Assembly: GCA_002381945.1 (NCBI GenBank)
Contig: DFXY01000062.1
Span: 1-41,795, forward strand
From: Bacteriovoracaceae bacterium UBA4096
Lineage (GTDB): Bacteria > Bdellovibrionota > Bacteriovoracia > Bacteriovoracales > Bacteriovoracaceae
Direction of reading: 5' to 3'
Length of the DNA stretch: 41,795 bases
The position numbers and the translations under genes were made by a program. The stretch's first letter is position 1. Every line of letters starts with the position of its first letter. The notes beneath the pieces are model-generated. The model had not been told where the DNA came from. It saw nothing but the letters and a program-made list of their open reading frames with translations, and searched no databases. Below are positions 25,672 through 34,838 of this stretch, one piece after another.

Positions 25672-28600
25672 GTGATTAAAGTGAAAAATTCTCGTCGCAA
25701 ACTGCAGCCGTATAATCCAAACCAGGGATTTATTGGAACGGTGAAGGTAGATGTGGCCAATTACATCTTCTCATCAAGGCGAAAACGCGCACCCTACAAT
25801 CACTCCAAAGCTCTGGTTAAGAACCTTCTTTCAAAAGAAGTTTCAGTTCATTTAAAAGAATCCAGAAGTTTGACTCGCTTCATTCGGAAACGGGATTTAA
25901 CATTTCAGAAATCAGATGCAAATGGGAATTACAAGATATTCACTGTCCCATGTACAACTACAATCGTTCCACTTCAAAAGTCAGTTTTCAATACAATTGA
26001 AAAGGCCGCTCAATCACTCATCGTCTCACTTCGCTGTGTGATCCAGGATATCTATGGCTCTAAATCAGTAAAAGACTCTCCTTTTGTAAAATCCTTGCCG
26101 GTTGAAATACGTAATATCTTCATCCAGGCAATTATGGAATCTCCTAACTACTTTCCCCAGCTACATCACCCGAATATGAAGAAATACCCTTTCTTCGATA
26201 ACGTGGGCCTTGATCTGGTTTTAATTGAAGATTATCTTGAGCAATCAAAAAACTTTGAACAAATCCTGAAATCTAAAAAGATCTCAAAATTACCGGAATT
26301 GCCATTTAGAATTCTTGAACTCAATGCGGGAGCTCCGTCAGGTGCTTCCAATAATATGAACGTACTGGAAGGTCACTACGAGCAGAACCCGGAAGTACTT
26401 GAGTCCATGGGCAAGATGTTGCCAAATGATCACTTTCAAGTTTTAGCGGAAACGTATAAATCTTTGGGTGAAGACTGGACCGGCGTTAAAGATGGCATTC
26501 AAGTTATTCTTCCACCAGGAGGAATGAATGGAGCTGCTCCAGAGATCCATAACCTAGCAGCTTATTCAGGTCTGGTTTATGCCGATCCCGTCCAGTTATT
26601 CCAGGATGAGAAAGGTTATATCCGACTTCGCACCATCAATGGCTCAAACCCGATTGTAACTGCTATCTACTCTCGAATTAATGCTGATTCCGCACTATTT
26701 GACGTTGATAAAGGCATCATCCTGAGAGATCCGGACACTAATGAGCCTATTTATCTTTGTGATTCACTAAAACTAGGTGAAGAAGGTGAAGCTCCGAGAG
26801 TATTGGATGTAAACGGGAATCCAATTCCTCTTCAATCTGACTACGCGGTTCCAGGACTTCTGGAGGCAATTTTAAATCATAAGATCTACATGGGTGGGCT
26901 TAACCGAATCCTCGATAATAAGATTATCCTGGCGGCCTTAACCACTTATGCTCCTAAATTTTTCTCAGGTAAAATTAAAGAGCTGGGTATTCCGGTCAAT
27001 GGACCTAAAATCACGCCACCTGAAACTCTTCCTCCTAAGAAAGAATCAGTTAAAGTGATTGAAGACAATATGGATGAGTGGGTTATCAAAGCACCAAATC
27101 TCTCAGGTGGCTCTGGAATCTACATCATGAAAACCCTCTCAAATGATTCGAAGAAAGAAGTCATGGAGATGGTGAGAAAGAATCCGTCCCATTACGCCTA
27201 TCAAAAACTGGTTAAAATCGCTCGCATTCCAGTTGCCATGAAAGACAAGACAGGAACCCGCTTCGCAAACCTTGCGGCCGATATCCGTCTATGGGTTTTC
27301 TATGGTGGTGGAGCTAAGGCCTTACCTAAAATGACCCACAATGCTTTGGTCCGTTACGCTCCTGAAGAAAAAGGGCCAATGAGTTCAATTGTAAACACCT
27401 CTAAAGGCGGTGGATACGCTCCTTTCGTTGTGATTGATGATGTGGGAACACCTGAAGCGGTGACTGCGGCAGAATTTATTAAACAAAAGTCACCAGTACC
27501 TCTTCAGACTCATCTTCCTATGTTTGTGGCGGCCCAATTAATTCAAGTTTCGCGTCTGGCGACTGAAATTTATAACCATCTTAAAAATGGTACGGCCGAT
27601 AGTTATACGATGTTAGGTCTGGCGCTATCGCTTAAGACTCAGTCACGTGAAGTTCTCTCATTCATGAACCCACGTGCAATTGAGCCGATTTATAAAATTA
27701 TTGATGTTCTTGAAAGTAAACAGGCCACACTGGCCATAGCCGCTTACTTTGAGAAAATAAACACTAATCAGATTACTCTGGTGACCACTCTCGAACGCCT
27801 GGAAACAAAAAATAAACTTCCTAAAGGTTTCCGCGATCAGATGGATGAACTCTTGATTATCGATCAGGACATCGTTTACCAAAATTATACTGACGAGCAC
27901 CGGAAGCATGATAGAAAAATCCTTAAAAACCTTAAGGCCATGCTGGCAGAGAAGGCCCAGGATAATAAAACTCTGATTAAGGAATTCAATGTTCTTCTGG
28001 GAATTCTTAGAGGAAGTATTGAGGCCAGCTTCCCTCGAGAGAACATTACCGGGAAGACAGCTATTAACATGATGAAACTTGTTGAGAGCTTCATGGTAAC
28101 AGTCAGAGACCGTTTACAAAATTCTGAAAAGGCCATTGAATTTGCCAAGCTCTTTTCAACTGAAACAGTTCATCCGGAACTTAAGTTCGAGACTTTCGGT
28201 CTCTCTGATATCAGTCTTAACAAGACTAGTGGCTTCTTAACCGCATCCCAGCGGGAATTTGCAACCGGTGAGCTGCTGATTGATTCTGATTTTGTCCCTG
28301 ACCATATAAAAGAGGCCCGGGCGGCCTGGATGGAAATTGAATCCAAGGCCCGTAAAATGTCGGCCGACAACAGAGCTAAATTCCTCGCCGTGAAACGCGA
28401 GGAGCACTTCAAAGAATTCCCTTTCCTTCAGCGCATGAAGGACATCATGAATTCAAGACATGTTGGAGTGAAGGATCTGATTGAGCTTATGCCGGTCATG
28501 CCTTATGCCAAATACAACCTTGAGCAATTTGCGAAGAAGCAGGGACTCTCTCTCGAGGAAGTCTTCACCAATGAATTAGTTCCCAATAAGATTTCGATTC

Positions 28601-29433
28601 TAAGCAGTAAAAAAATTCTTGAGAACCATCTTTCTGCACGGGAAGATGCGGGTGAATGTTTTGCTAAAAAACGTAAGTCTCATGGTCTTTTTTCTGATTC
28701 AGATATCTTCATCTGGATTCGTAAAGAACTTGATCCTCTGACCCAAATCTATACTGCCGGTCATGAAGTGATTCACTTTCATCAGATCGAAGAAACTACC
28801 AAGATGGAGGCCAAGGCCCTCTCTGACGGAGCAATTGCTCAGGCCTACTTCTTAAATTTCTATGGAAATTTCCTGGGAGTTTCTGCAGCTTCTCTGGAAG
28901 GCCTGTCCGTGGATATCTCAGTTGAGCGTCAGCCTCTCTATGGTCTGGCCGATAGAATTGTTCCATACTTTTTCAGTAACCTCATCACTGAAATCAGAAA
29001 TGGAATCAATGCCAGCCGTGAAGAATATGATGCCGTTTTAAATAAATACGGCTCTCTATTTGGCTATATGATGCCCAACTCGAACCAGGTAAAAGTAAAA
29101 GCACTCCAGGAAGTAATCCCGGCCCTCGAGAATGCCAAGAACATTTTATTTGCGAAGGAACTTGGACTGGAAATCAGCTGGGATGAAATCCGCTCGGCCC
29201 TACCTTCTGCCAATAATCAGCAGATTAAAATCAATGCCGTGAAAATCATGCGTGCCATTAAAAAAGCACGTCCTGATTATGAAGCATTGACTGCCATTGG
29301 AAATCATCAGTTTTACGGCGTAAGTTTTGCCCGTAAGCTGGATCTTTCGAGATCAATTACGCTACGTCCGATTTTGAGCACTATCTCACTCGGCAATAGC
29401 TATAACCAAACCCAACAGCAACAGCAGCAGTAA
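25672..29433 (+). CDS. Circularly permuted ATP-grasp ligase with C-terminal HExxH zincin-like region
   Basis: 1253 aa from GTG at 25672, preferred because GAGG lies five bases upstream; the frame stays open back to a TTG at 25513 but that part lacks a ribosome site. No signal peptide, so cytoplasmic. Residues about 150-600 match the permuted ATP-grasp (DUF404/407, CP_ATPgrasp) pattern: ILELNAGAPSGASNN (214-228), VIKAPNLSGGSGIYIMK with Lys473 and a Gly loop (471-487), ADIRLWVF (536-543) and IVNTSKGGGYAPFVV (573-587). A helical middle (about 640-960) follows. GHEVIHFHQIEE at 1030-1041 is an HExxH zinc-protease motif, with acidic residues downstream as possible third ligands. The C-terminus ends in a short Gln run. 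ATP-grasp enzymes of this type join amines to carboxylates; substrate unknown. First gene of a three-gene operon. Confidence 0.8.
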   Translation: MIKVKNSRRKLQPYNPNQGFIGTVKVDVANYIFSSRRKRAPYNHSKALVKNLLSKEVSVHLKESRSLTRFIRKRDLTFQKSDANGNYKIFTVPCTTTIVPLQKSVFNTIEKAAQSLIVSLRCVIQDIYGSKSVKDSPFVKSLPVEIRNIFIQAIMESPNYFPQLHHPNMKKYPFFDNVGLDLVLIEDYLEQSKNFEQILKSKKISKLPELPFRILELNAGAPSGASNNMNVLEGHYEQNPEVLESMGKMLPNDHFQVLAETYKSLGEDWTGVKDGIQVILPPGGMNGAAPEIHNLAAYSGLVYADPVQLFQDEKGYIRLRTINGSNPIVTAIYSRINADSALFDVDKGIILRDPDTNEPIYLCDSLKLGEEGEAPRVLDVNGNPIPLQSDYAVPGLLEAILNHKIYMGGLNRILDNKIILAALTTYAPKFFSGKIKELGIPVNGPKITPPETLPPKKESVKVIEDNMDEWVIKAPNLSGGSGIYIMKTLSNDSKKEVMEMVRKNPSHYAYQKLVKIARIPVAMKDKTGTRFANLAADIRLWVFYGGGAKALPKMTHNALVRYAPEEKGPMSSIVNTSKGGGYAPFVVIDDVGTPEAVTAAEFIKQKSPVPLQTHLPMFVAAQLIQVSRLATEIYNHLKNGTADSYTMLGLALSLKTQSREVLSFMNPRAIEPIYKIIDVLESKQATLAIAAYFEKINTNQITLVTTLERLETKNKLPKGFRDQMDELLIIDQDIVYQNYTDEHRKHDRKILKNLKAMLAEKAQDNKTLIKEFNVLLGILRGSIEASFPRENITGKTAINMMKLVESFMVTVRDRLQNSEKAIEFAKLFSTETVHPELKFETFGLSDISLNKTSGFLTASQREFATGELLIDSDFVPDHIKEARAAWMEIESKARKMSADNRAKFLAVKREEHFKEFPFLQRMKDIMNSRHVGVKDLIELMPVMPYAKYNLEQFAKKQGLSLEEVFTNELVPNKISILSSKKILENHLSAREDAGECFAKKRKSHGLFSDSDIFIWIRKELDPLTQIYTAGHEVIHFHQIEETTKMEAKALSDGAIAQAYFLNFYGNFLGVSAASLEGLSVDISVERQPLYGLADRIVPYFFSNLITEIRNGINASREEYDAVLNKYGSLFGYMMPNSNQVKVKALQEVIPALENAKNILFAKELGLEISWDEIRSALPSANNQQIKINAVKIMRAIKKARPDYEALTAIGNHQFYGVSFARKLDLSRSITLRPILSTISLGNSYNQTQQQQQQ

Positions 29434-29453
29434 GCTGACCCAGGACGATTGCA

Positions 29454-31685
29454 ATGAGACTTGAATTACTTTCGATGGATGTTCCAAAGATACAACCTTT
29501 CCTGGAGACTGTTCTCCAGGATGGTGGAAAGAAACTCTATTCCATTGAGGGCGAAGTTCTATCAGTTCATAACCAAAATGGGATGAGCGGTTTTGAGTAT
29601 CAGGAAGAAGGTCTTACGGCCCAACTCTTAGTGGGCCTGATCCTGGGTGGAACAGGTTATGTTTTAAAAAGAACTCTCCAGACTGAGAGTGAAACGCTGG
29701 AGCGCCATGATTACTATAATATCAAAGGCGAAATTACTTTTAGTTCAGACAGAGAGGCCTTAAAGTCAATCATAGTTGATTTCCACGAAATGGACCTGAT
29801 GTGTCCCATTATCAATCACTTCTATAACTTCCTCTCTCTTGAATACAAGAAGGCCAATGATGGAAAGGCCAGTACACAACTTATTCATTCGGTTGAATGT
29901 TTTCTAAAGACGGTTTATAAATCAAAACTCATCCGTCTTCCTGTCAAAGACCGTTCAAATGATCCGGCAGTGGTAAATATTTATAATAAAATTCTTACGG
30001 CCGAGATGGATCCTGTCCTGACTTGGGAAGAGCGTCAGCTTGTTTTCCAGAATTTTAAAGATGAGTTGAAAATTATTCTGAATACTAAGATCAGGGCCCA
30101 TAAATTATCCAAAACGGCCTTCAAGCTTGCACTTATGTCCAAGAGTGCTGGAAATTTTCTTGCCAGAATCATAGCCAGACCAGTCAACAACTTTAAAGGT
30201 CTTTTTTATCGTTATACGATGGGAAAAGTAATCTGGTTTTTCCAGACTGTCCGAAATAACTTAGGTTACTCCATTGCTCTCGCCGTCTATGGGCCATTTA
30301 CTTATTATTTCATCACCATGCCTATGAATCCCCATGCAATGCAGGCCGTAGGTCACGTGCGTTCAGTCTATCTTGAGGCCAAAAGTGAAATCACAAGTCT
30401 TATGGATAAGAGTGAAGTTGTTATCAATGACATGAGAAGTAAAGAAGCAGTCGCAGAAGTGACGAAACCAGGCCCCACACCAAAAGAAGATTCAGTTTCC
30501 ACTACTCAAGCGGCCCCGGCCGTGACTGTAGCACCTGAGAAGGCAATCCTTGCCAATATTATTGAAGCTTCGGCAGTGACAAACAACTCATCTGAACCGC
30601 TGGTTATTCAGTTAGGTAATGGTCAATCTGAAAAGGCCAGTCCTGCTATCCTTAATATGCTTTTAACGACTGATTCCCAAAGCATCAATCGGACCAGTTG
30701 GTCTGAGCGTATGAGTAACTTTAAACAGCTTCAGATCGCTTATGAAGAGAATATTGAATACGCCTCACGAATGGGAAGACTTGAACAATTAGAAACTCAA
30801 TATAACTTCCCTATGCAAATTGAGGCCACTTGGGAAGAACTCGAGCGTTACAACAATCTTATCTTTAAATTAAGAGAAGAAAATCCCAATCTCTCGGCCA
30901 AGATGAAGCAGTACCTCTTTAATGAAATCAACCGCACTCAACAGCTGGAGCTTTATCTCTGGGACCGCATGGGTCGATTTATTCTGGATCAAGTCTATGT
31001 GATGTTAGATCAGGACAACGAGCAAAAACGCAGTGATTACTATGTAGGACGTGCTTTTGTATTCATGGAAGAGATGACCAATATTCTCTCATGGCGCTAT
31101 AAAGATCTAAAACGCCCAGAAGGTTATGAAAAGATCCAAAAGCTGGCCGAAGCTTATGCCAAGGCCAGAAAAGAACATGGTACTGTTCTTAAAAACTTAA
31201 AGGCCAATTCAAATCTCTTTAAGCAAAAAGATGTTTATGACACAAAAGAATTCCGCGCTCACATGAAGCGTCAGTGGGAAATTCTTTTCCTGCAAAATTC
31301 AAAGGCCGAAGAAGCTTCCAACATGGGTCTTAATATGTACATCTGGTCAGTGAGAAACACCGCCTGGGTACTTCAGTCCATGTATTCGGCCAAGCGTGAA
31401 GAATTGGCGCTACTCATTCAGCGTGATGTTACCGGTAAATTATTGACACCGGCCGAGATGCTAACCAGAACAAAAGTTTCTATGTTATATGAGACTCTTC
31501 TCCACAACTTGACCTTAGAGTACGTGGGGATCAGAGAAGAGATCATGAACAGAATCGGGAAAGACATTGAGTCAACCCAAAGGATGATCGTGATAAATAA
31601 TCTGAGAGAGTTTTTAAGTGACCGCGACAAGCTTGATAATTTAGGTATGGCGAATAACCAAAACACTGCCGGGACTAAAATATGA
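29454..31685 (+). CDS. Helical membrane-anchored protein of unknown family
   Basis: 743 aa, AGGA eight bases before the ATG, 20 bp after the ATP-grasp gene. I do not recognise it. A short hydrophobic Gly-rich segment lies at residues 54-72 (LTAQLLVGLILGGTGYVLK) and a membrane segment at about 271-289 (YSIALAVYGPFTYYFITM). The N-terminal about 270 residues are probably cytoplasmic; a Pro/Thr/Ala-rich linker (about 335-370) leads to a long helical, coiled-coil-like C-terminal domain (about 410-740) rich in Glu, Lys, Arg and aromatic residues. This could bridge the cytoplasmic ligase and the periplasm. Its TGA overlaps the next gene's ATG (ATGA), so the pair is coupled. Confidence 0.8.
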   Translation: MRLELLSMDVPKIQPFLETVLQDGGKKLYSIEGEVLSVHNQNGMSGFEYQEEGLTAQLLVGLILGGTGYVLKRTLQTESETLERHDYYNIKGEITFSSDREALKSIIVDFHEMDLMCPIINHFYNFLSLEYKKANDGKASTQLIHSVECFLKTVYKSKLIRLPVKDRSNDPAVVNIYNKILTAEMDPVLTWEERQLVFQNFKDELKIILNTKIRAHKLSKTAFKLALMSKSAGNFLARIIARPVNNFKGLFYRYTMGKVIWFFQTVRNNLGYSIALAVYGPFTYYFITMPMNPHAMQAVGHVRSVYLEAKSEITSLMDKSEVVINDMRSKEAVAEVTKPGPTPKEDSVSTTQAAPAVTVAPEKAILANIIEASAVTNNSSEPLVIQLGNGQSEKASPAILNMLLTTDSQSINRTSWSERMSNFKQLQIAYEENIEYASRMGRLEQLETQYNFPMQIEATWEELERYNNLIFKLREENPNLSAKMKQYLFNEINRTQQLELYLWDRMGRFILDQVYVMLDQDNEQKRSDYYVGRAFVFMEEMTNILSWRYKDLKRPEGYEKIQKLAEAYAKARKEHGTVLKNLKANSNLFKQKDVYDTKEFRAHMKRQWEILFLQNSKAEEASNMGLNMYIWSVRNTAWVLQSMYSAKREELALLIQRDVTGKLLTPAEMLTRTKVSMLYETLLHNLTLEYVGIREEIMNRIGKDIESTQRMIVINNLREFLSDRDKLDNLGMANNQNTAGTKI

Positions 31686-32707
31686 AAACTAAGCGTTCAA
31701 GCCTTTCTTCCAACATTCTCATTCTGGTAATGGCGGCCTTTGTGATCCTGGTGATGATTAATGCCGCCCAGGCCCAGAGTAGTGACAGGTCAGGACTTGT
31801 GGCCCAGACAAATTCCCAGAACCAATACCTCCAAAATAACCCGGGACAAGTCCTTAAGCTCAAGATGCCCCAAAAAAGTCTCGCTAGGGAACTCTGGGAT
31901 AATACTTCGCTCTCATACTATCAGCAGTTTCTAGGCCCGACAGCTTCAGGTAAGGCGACTGAAACCTACAACGTTTTTCAGGAAGGAATTGATTCCCCAA
32001 ATTCAGGTCGTGCTCCTCTGCAAAGTTTTCATGCAGTTAATCTTCGTCATCAGATTAATTTTGACTGGGCCATAGGTGCGACTCTTTCGGCCAGTAATGG
32101 TTATACTGATGAAGTAGAGAACAAAGATAAAGATGGTTTCACTTTAACCAATCGTCCCAAAACTGAGTTCTTCAATGCCCGCGCTTACGTGAGTCTTCCT
32201 TCACTCAATCTTCCCGGTGCCACTCTCTTTACGACTTTCTCTTATGAGGCACCGACATCATCTACCTCTAAAGACCTGGATATGACCTATGGCTTGGTAT
32301 TGTCACAAAGTCTGGCCTTCAATTTACCGGATGTAAGATGGACAGCAGGTCTCACTGGTCAGATTTACCGCATGTATTACAAGAACAACGTAAAGGCCCC
32401 GCTTTTTCAGGGTGGGACTCCAGCGGCCATGCAGACTATGATTGTCAGTACCGGCCCTTATGTGAATTACCGATTCAATGATCGCTGGATGCTGGGTTCA
32501 GTCCTCACTTTTGATTGGGACCAACGGGGAGTGCAATCCGGATCCCGTGAATTCAACAATAACCTGCCTCATCGTGGGCGCGTGAATCTGACTTACTTCC
32601 CTCAGAAGATTAAGTACCTGCAAAGTGTTGGTCTTTTCACCCAAACGCTCTTAAAGCTGCGTTCGGATGCCACTGCCATTGGTGCTGATTTCGCCGTTCG
32701 TTTTTAA
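31682..32707 (+). CDS. Outer-membrane beta-barrel-like protein
   Basis: 341 aa. Signal peptide with basic start MKTKRSS, hydrophobic core and likely cleavage after AAQAQ. The mature chain has alternating amphipathic strands (INFDWAIGATLSASNGYTD, TLFTTFSYEAP, MTYGLVLSQSLAFNLPDVRW, VNLTYFPQKIKYLQSVGLFT) and ends in GADFAVRF, a terminal Phe typical of BAM-inserted porin-like proteins. I estimate about 10-12 strands. No specific family. Last gene of the operon; its stop overlaps the convergent L,D-transpeptidase stop by 4 bp. It may serve as an exit pore or anchor for the product or partner proteins. Confidence 0.75.
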   Translation: MKTKRSSLSSNILILVMAAFVILVMINAAQAQSSDRSGLVAQTNSQNQYLQNNPGQVLKLKMPQKSLARELWDNTSLSYYQQFLGPTASGKATETYNVFQEGIDSPNSGRAPLQSFHAVNLRHQINFDWAIGATLSASNGYTDEVENKDKDGFTLTNRPKTEFFNARAYVSLPSLNLPGATLFTTFSYEAPTSSTSKDLDMTYGLVLSQSLAFNLPDVRWTAGLTGQIYRMYYKNNVKAPLFQGGTPAAMQTMIVSTGPYVNYRFNDRWMLGSVLTFDWDQRGVQSGSREFNNNLPHRGRVNLTYFPQKIKYLQSVGLFTQTLLKLRSDATAIGADFAVRF

Positions 32708-34665
32708 AGATATTTAGATTTCATCTCAGGACCTGAATAATTAAAAATAATCGATCCAGGTAGATCTTCTCTAAGAAGTTCTACTTGGTCTTTATTTCGG
32801 CCTTTGCGGTCCAAATGCTTCATATTGATGGTAGGAACACCCAGACAGCCTTCAGTCGGGGGAAGAAATGTTGGAGTGATAAGAGAGCCTTTGATGCCCC
32901 AAATAGCGTCTTCCATCTGTTTGGTCGAAGAACTTCTAAAATCAGTCTTCATCACCTTTTCAATAACATCATAAGGTCTATTAAATTTCCCGGTATCATA
33001 ATTATACTCTCGTAGACCGGTAGAGTACTCACCCATAGGCGAGGCCCAGCCATGAATGATGACGGCCCGGGCACCGAGATTTGAATTATTAGAATCTATT
33101 CCTTTCAATAGAACATTGGGCCCGAAACGATTTCCATGAGAAGCTGCCGTAGCAATGATAAAACCATCGGAAGATTTCAACGAACCCGGTTGATTTGACA
33201 TCGAAGGAGAACTTCCCTTTCCATCTACACCGCCTCCTTCACTTTTACCTATTCCATGGGCTGTCCAAGTATTGTGAAGAACTTTGTTGCTCGCCAAATC
33301 AATGACAAACATCCTCCGCTCATTGGAAGGACGGGTATAATCCACGATGGTGATTTGATTCTTATGAGTGATACTCCTACCATGACTTTTTAAAACTTCC
33401 TCTCTGCCGGCCATTGCCTTCATGAAAGCATCCTTACCAATAAAAGGGCACTCTATCTCTCCAGAGGGATTCTTTTTAAAAATATTTTTTTTAGTCAATT
33501 CCTCTTTTATCTCCTGGCCCAGTTGATGAGAACCGGGACGATAATTTTTAATAATATCCTGAAGAATAATTCCCTGGGCCTTGGCCGCAATATTCTTCCG
33601 GTCACCAGCACCACTCAGAAGGTTCGAAACTTCATTGTGAACACTGCGACTCACATTGAACTTGCTCTGCATCTTCCCTAAGAATTCTTCCTTTTGAGTG
33701 GCCGAGTTTAAGTACGGAAGAGACTGCAACTCTTTCATCAGGATACCGACATAAACCGCACTGGGTTTTTGGTCAGAATTATTAATTACTTTTTCCGGAT
33801 CACAAAATGGTGAAGAGAGAAATTCTTTCTTAATTTTTTCATAAGACTCATCAAAGGGTTCGTTCAACTGTTTTTGAATGGCCGCCACGTTCTGGGCCAA
33901 TGATTCCGGCGCAGCTGCCGGTGGCGGACAATCTTCTTCTGCTGCCAGCGGTGCAGGACTTTGGGTCGGAATAGGTTCCGGTTGTACTTCATCTCTATCA
34001 GGAGCGGCAGATGTATGAGTGATTTCCGCTTCAATAAACCCGCGATCAATGGCCTTCATGGCGTCTGGTAATTTATCCTGAATTTTTCGACAAACCACAC
34101 TTCCCTTTTGGGGAGAATTTGATTTGGGGTCACAAATATCGACCGCGAGGGCCGACATTTCCCGCAAGTCATTTGCTTCCCTACGAGAAGTATTTTTCAG
34201 AAAATCATACTGACCATTTCTTTGTGCCTGAAACTTTTTTTCACATTGCGAGAAAGAAGAATTTCTATCTTGTTTTGTTTTAAATGAAACACAAAGATTT
34301 TTTCCAAATAAAAGAGGCTGACACTGGAGCTCATCCCCTTTACAAACTCCTTTCTCATAACTAGAGTTCGTGCGCTCAGGGAGCTGACAAAGTTTTTTTC
34401 CGCCACTTGCTCTTAATGTTGAAGGCCAGCCTGCATAAAAGCAGTCATAACGTGCATCCGCCCAGGCGCTGGTGATCAAAGACCAGGAGTTAAAAAACTT
34501 TTTCTCCAAAAGCACCATTTTATGGTCTTCAGTTTTTTCTATTTCAACCAGAAGTTCTTTAAGTGTGCGAACCCAACTCACCCGCATTTGAAAATCATCT
34601 TCTGCAGAAAATGAAGAGAAACTCGTCAGAAACATGAAGAGTGAAATTAATAGCTTTAACCTCAT
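32704..34665 (-). CDS. Exported L,D-transpeptidase (YkuD_2-like) with long Cys-rich N-terminal region
   Basis: 653 aa, GAGG upstream of the ATG and a signal peptide ending near FSSFSA. Residues about 60-200 contain roughly ten cysteines, then a Pro/Ala/Glu linker (QPEPIPTQSPAP) and a helical part (about 270-430). The C-terminal 220 residues match murein L,D-transpeptidase catalytic-domain proteins: ITIVDYTRPSNERRMFVIDL, VLHNTWTAHGIGKSEGGG, SNQPGSLKSSDGFIIAT, AVIIHGWASPMGEY with His538, and TEGCLGVP with catalytic Cys607. The usual family form is far shorter, so the N-terminal 430 residues are unusual. It would form or exchange 3-3 cross-links or attach partners to peptidoglycan, in self or in prey. 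A role in predation is inference. Confidence 0.85.
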   Translation of the reverse strand: MRLKLLISLFMFLTSFSSFSAEDDFQMRVSWVRTLKELLVEIEKTEDHKMVLLEKKFFNSWSLITSAWADARYDCFYAGWPSTLRASGGKKLCQLPERTNSSYEKGVCKGDELQCQPLLFGKNLCVSFKTKQDRNSSFSQCEKKFQAQRNGQYDFLKNTSRREANDLREMSALAVDICDPKSNSPQKGSVVCRKIQDKLPDAMKAIDRGFIEAEITHTSAAPDRDEVQPEPIPTQSPAPLAAEEDCPPPAAAPESLAQNVAAIQKQLNEPFDESYEKIKKEFLSSPFCDPEKVINNSDQKPSAVYVGILMKELQSLPYLNSATQKEEFLGKMQSKFNVSRSVHNEVSNLLSGAGDRKNIAAKAQGIILQDIIKNYRPGSHQLGQEIKEELTKKNIFKKNPSGEIECPFIGKDAFMKAMAGREEVLKSHGRSITHKNQITIVDYTRPSNERRMFVIDLASNKVLHNTWTAHGIGKSEGGGVDGKGSSPSMSNQPGSLKSSDGFIIATAASHGNRFGPNVLLKGIDSNNSNLGARAVIIHGWASPMGEYSTGLREYNYDTGKFNRPYDVIEKVMKTDFRSSSTKQMEDAIWGIKGSLITPTFLPPTEGCLGVPTINMKHLDRKGRNKDQVELLREDLPGSIIFNYSGPEMKSKYL

Positions 34666-34838
34666 AAATTACCTCAAGGACTTATCGGATCATAAACGAA
34701 ATCCCCTTAAGCGCTGGAAAAAGCAGTCATTTCACTAGTTTAGTGCCTTGTAATCTTTACTCAAGTGCCTAAAAACACTGGCAACTGACCCTATAAAAAG
34801 ATACACCAAGTCATAAAAAGACCCATATGGGAGGCCAG

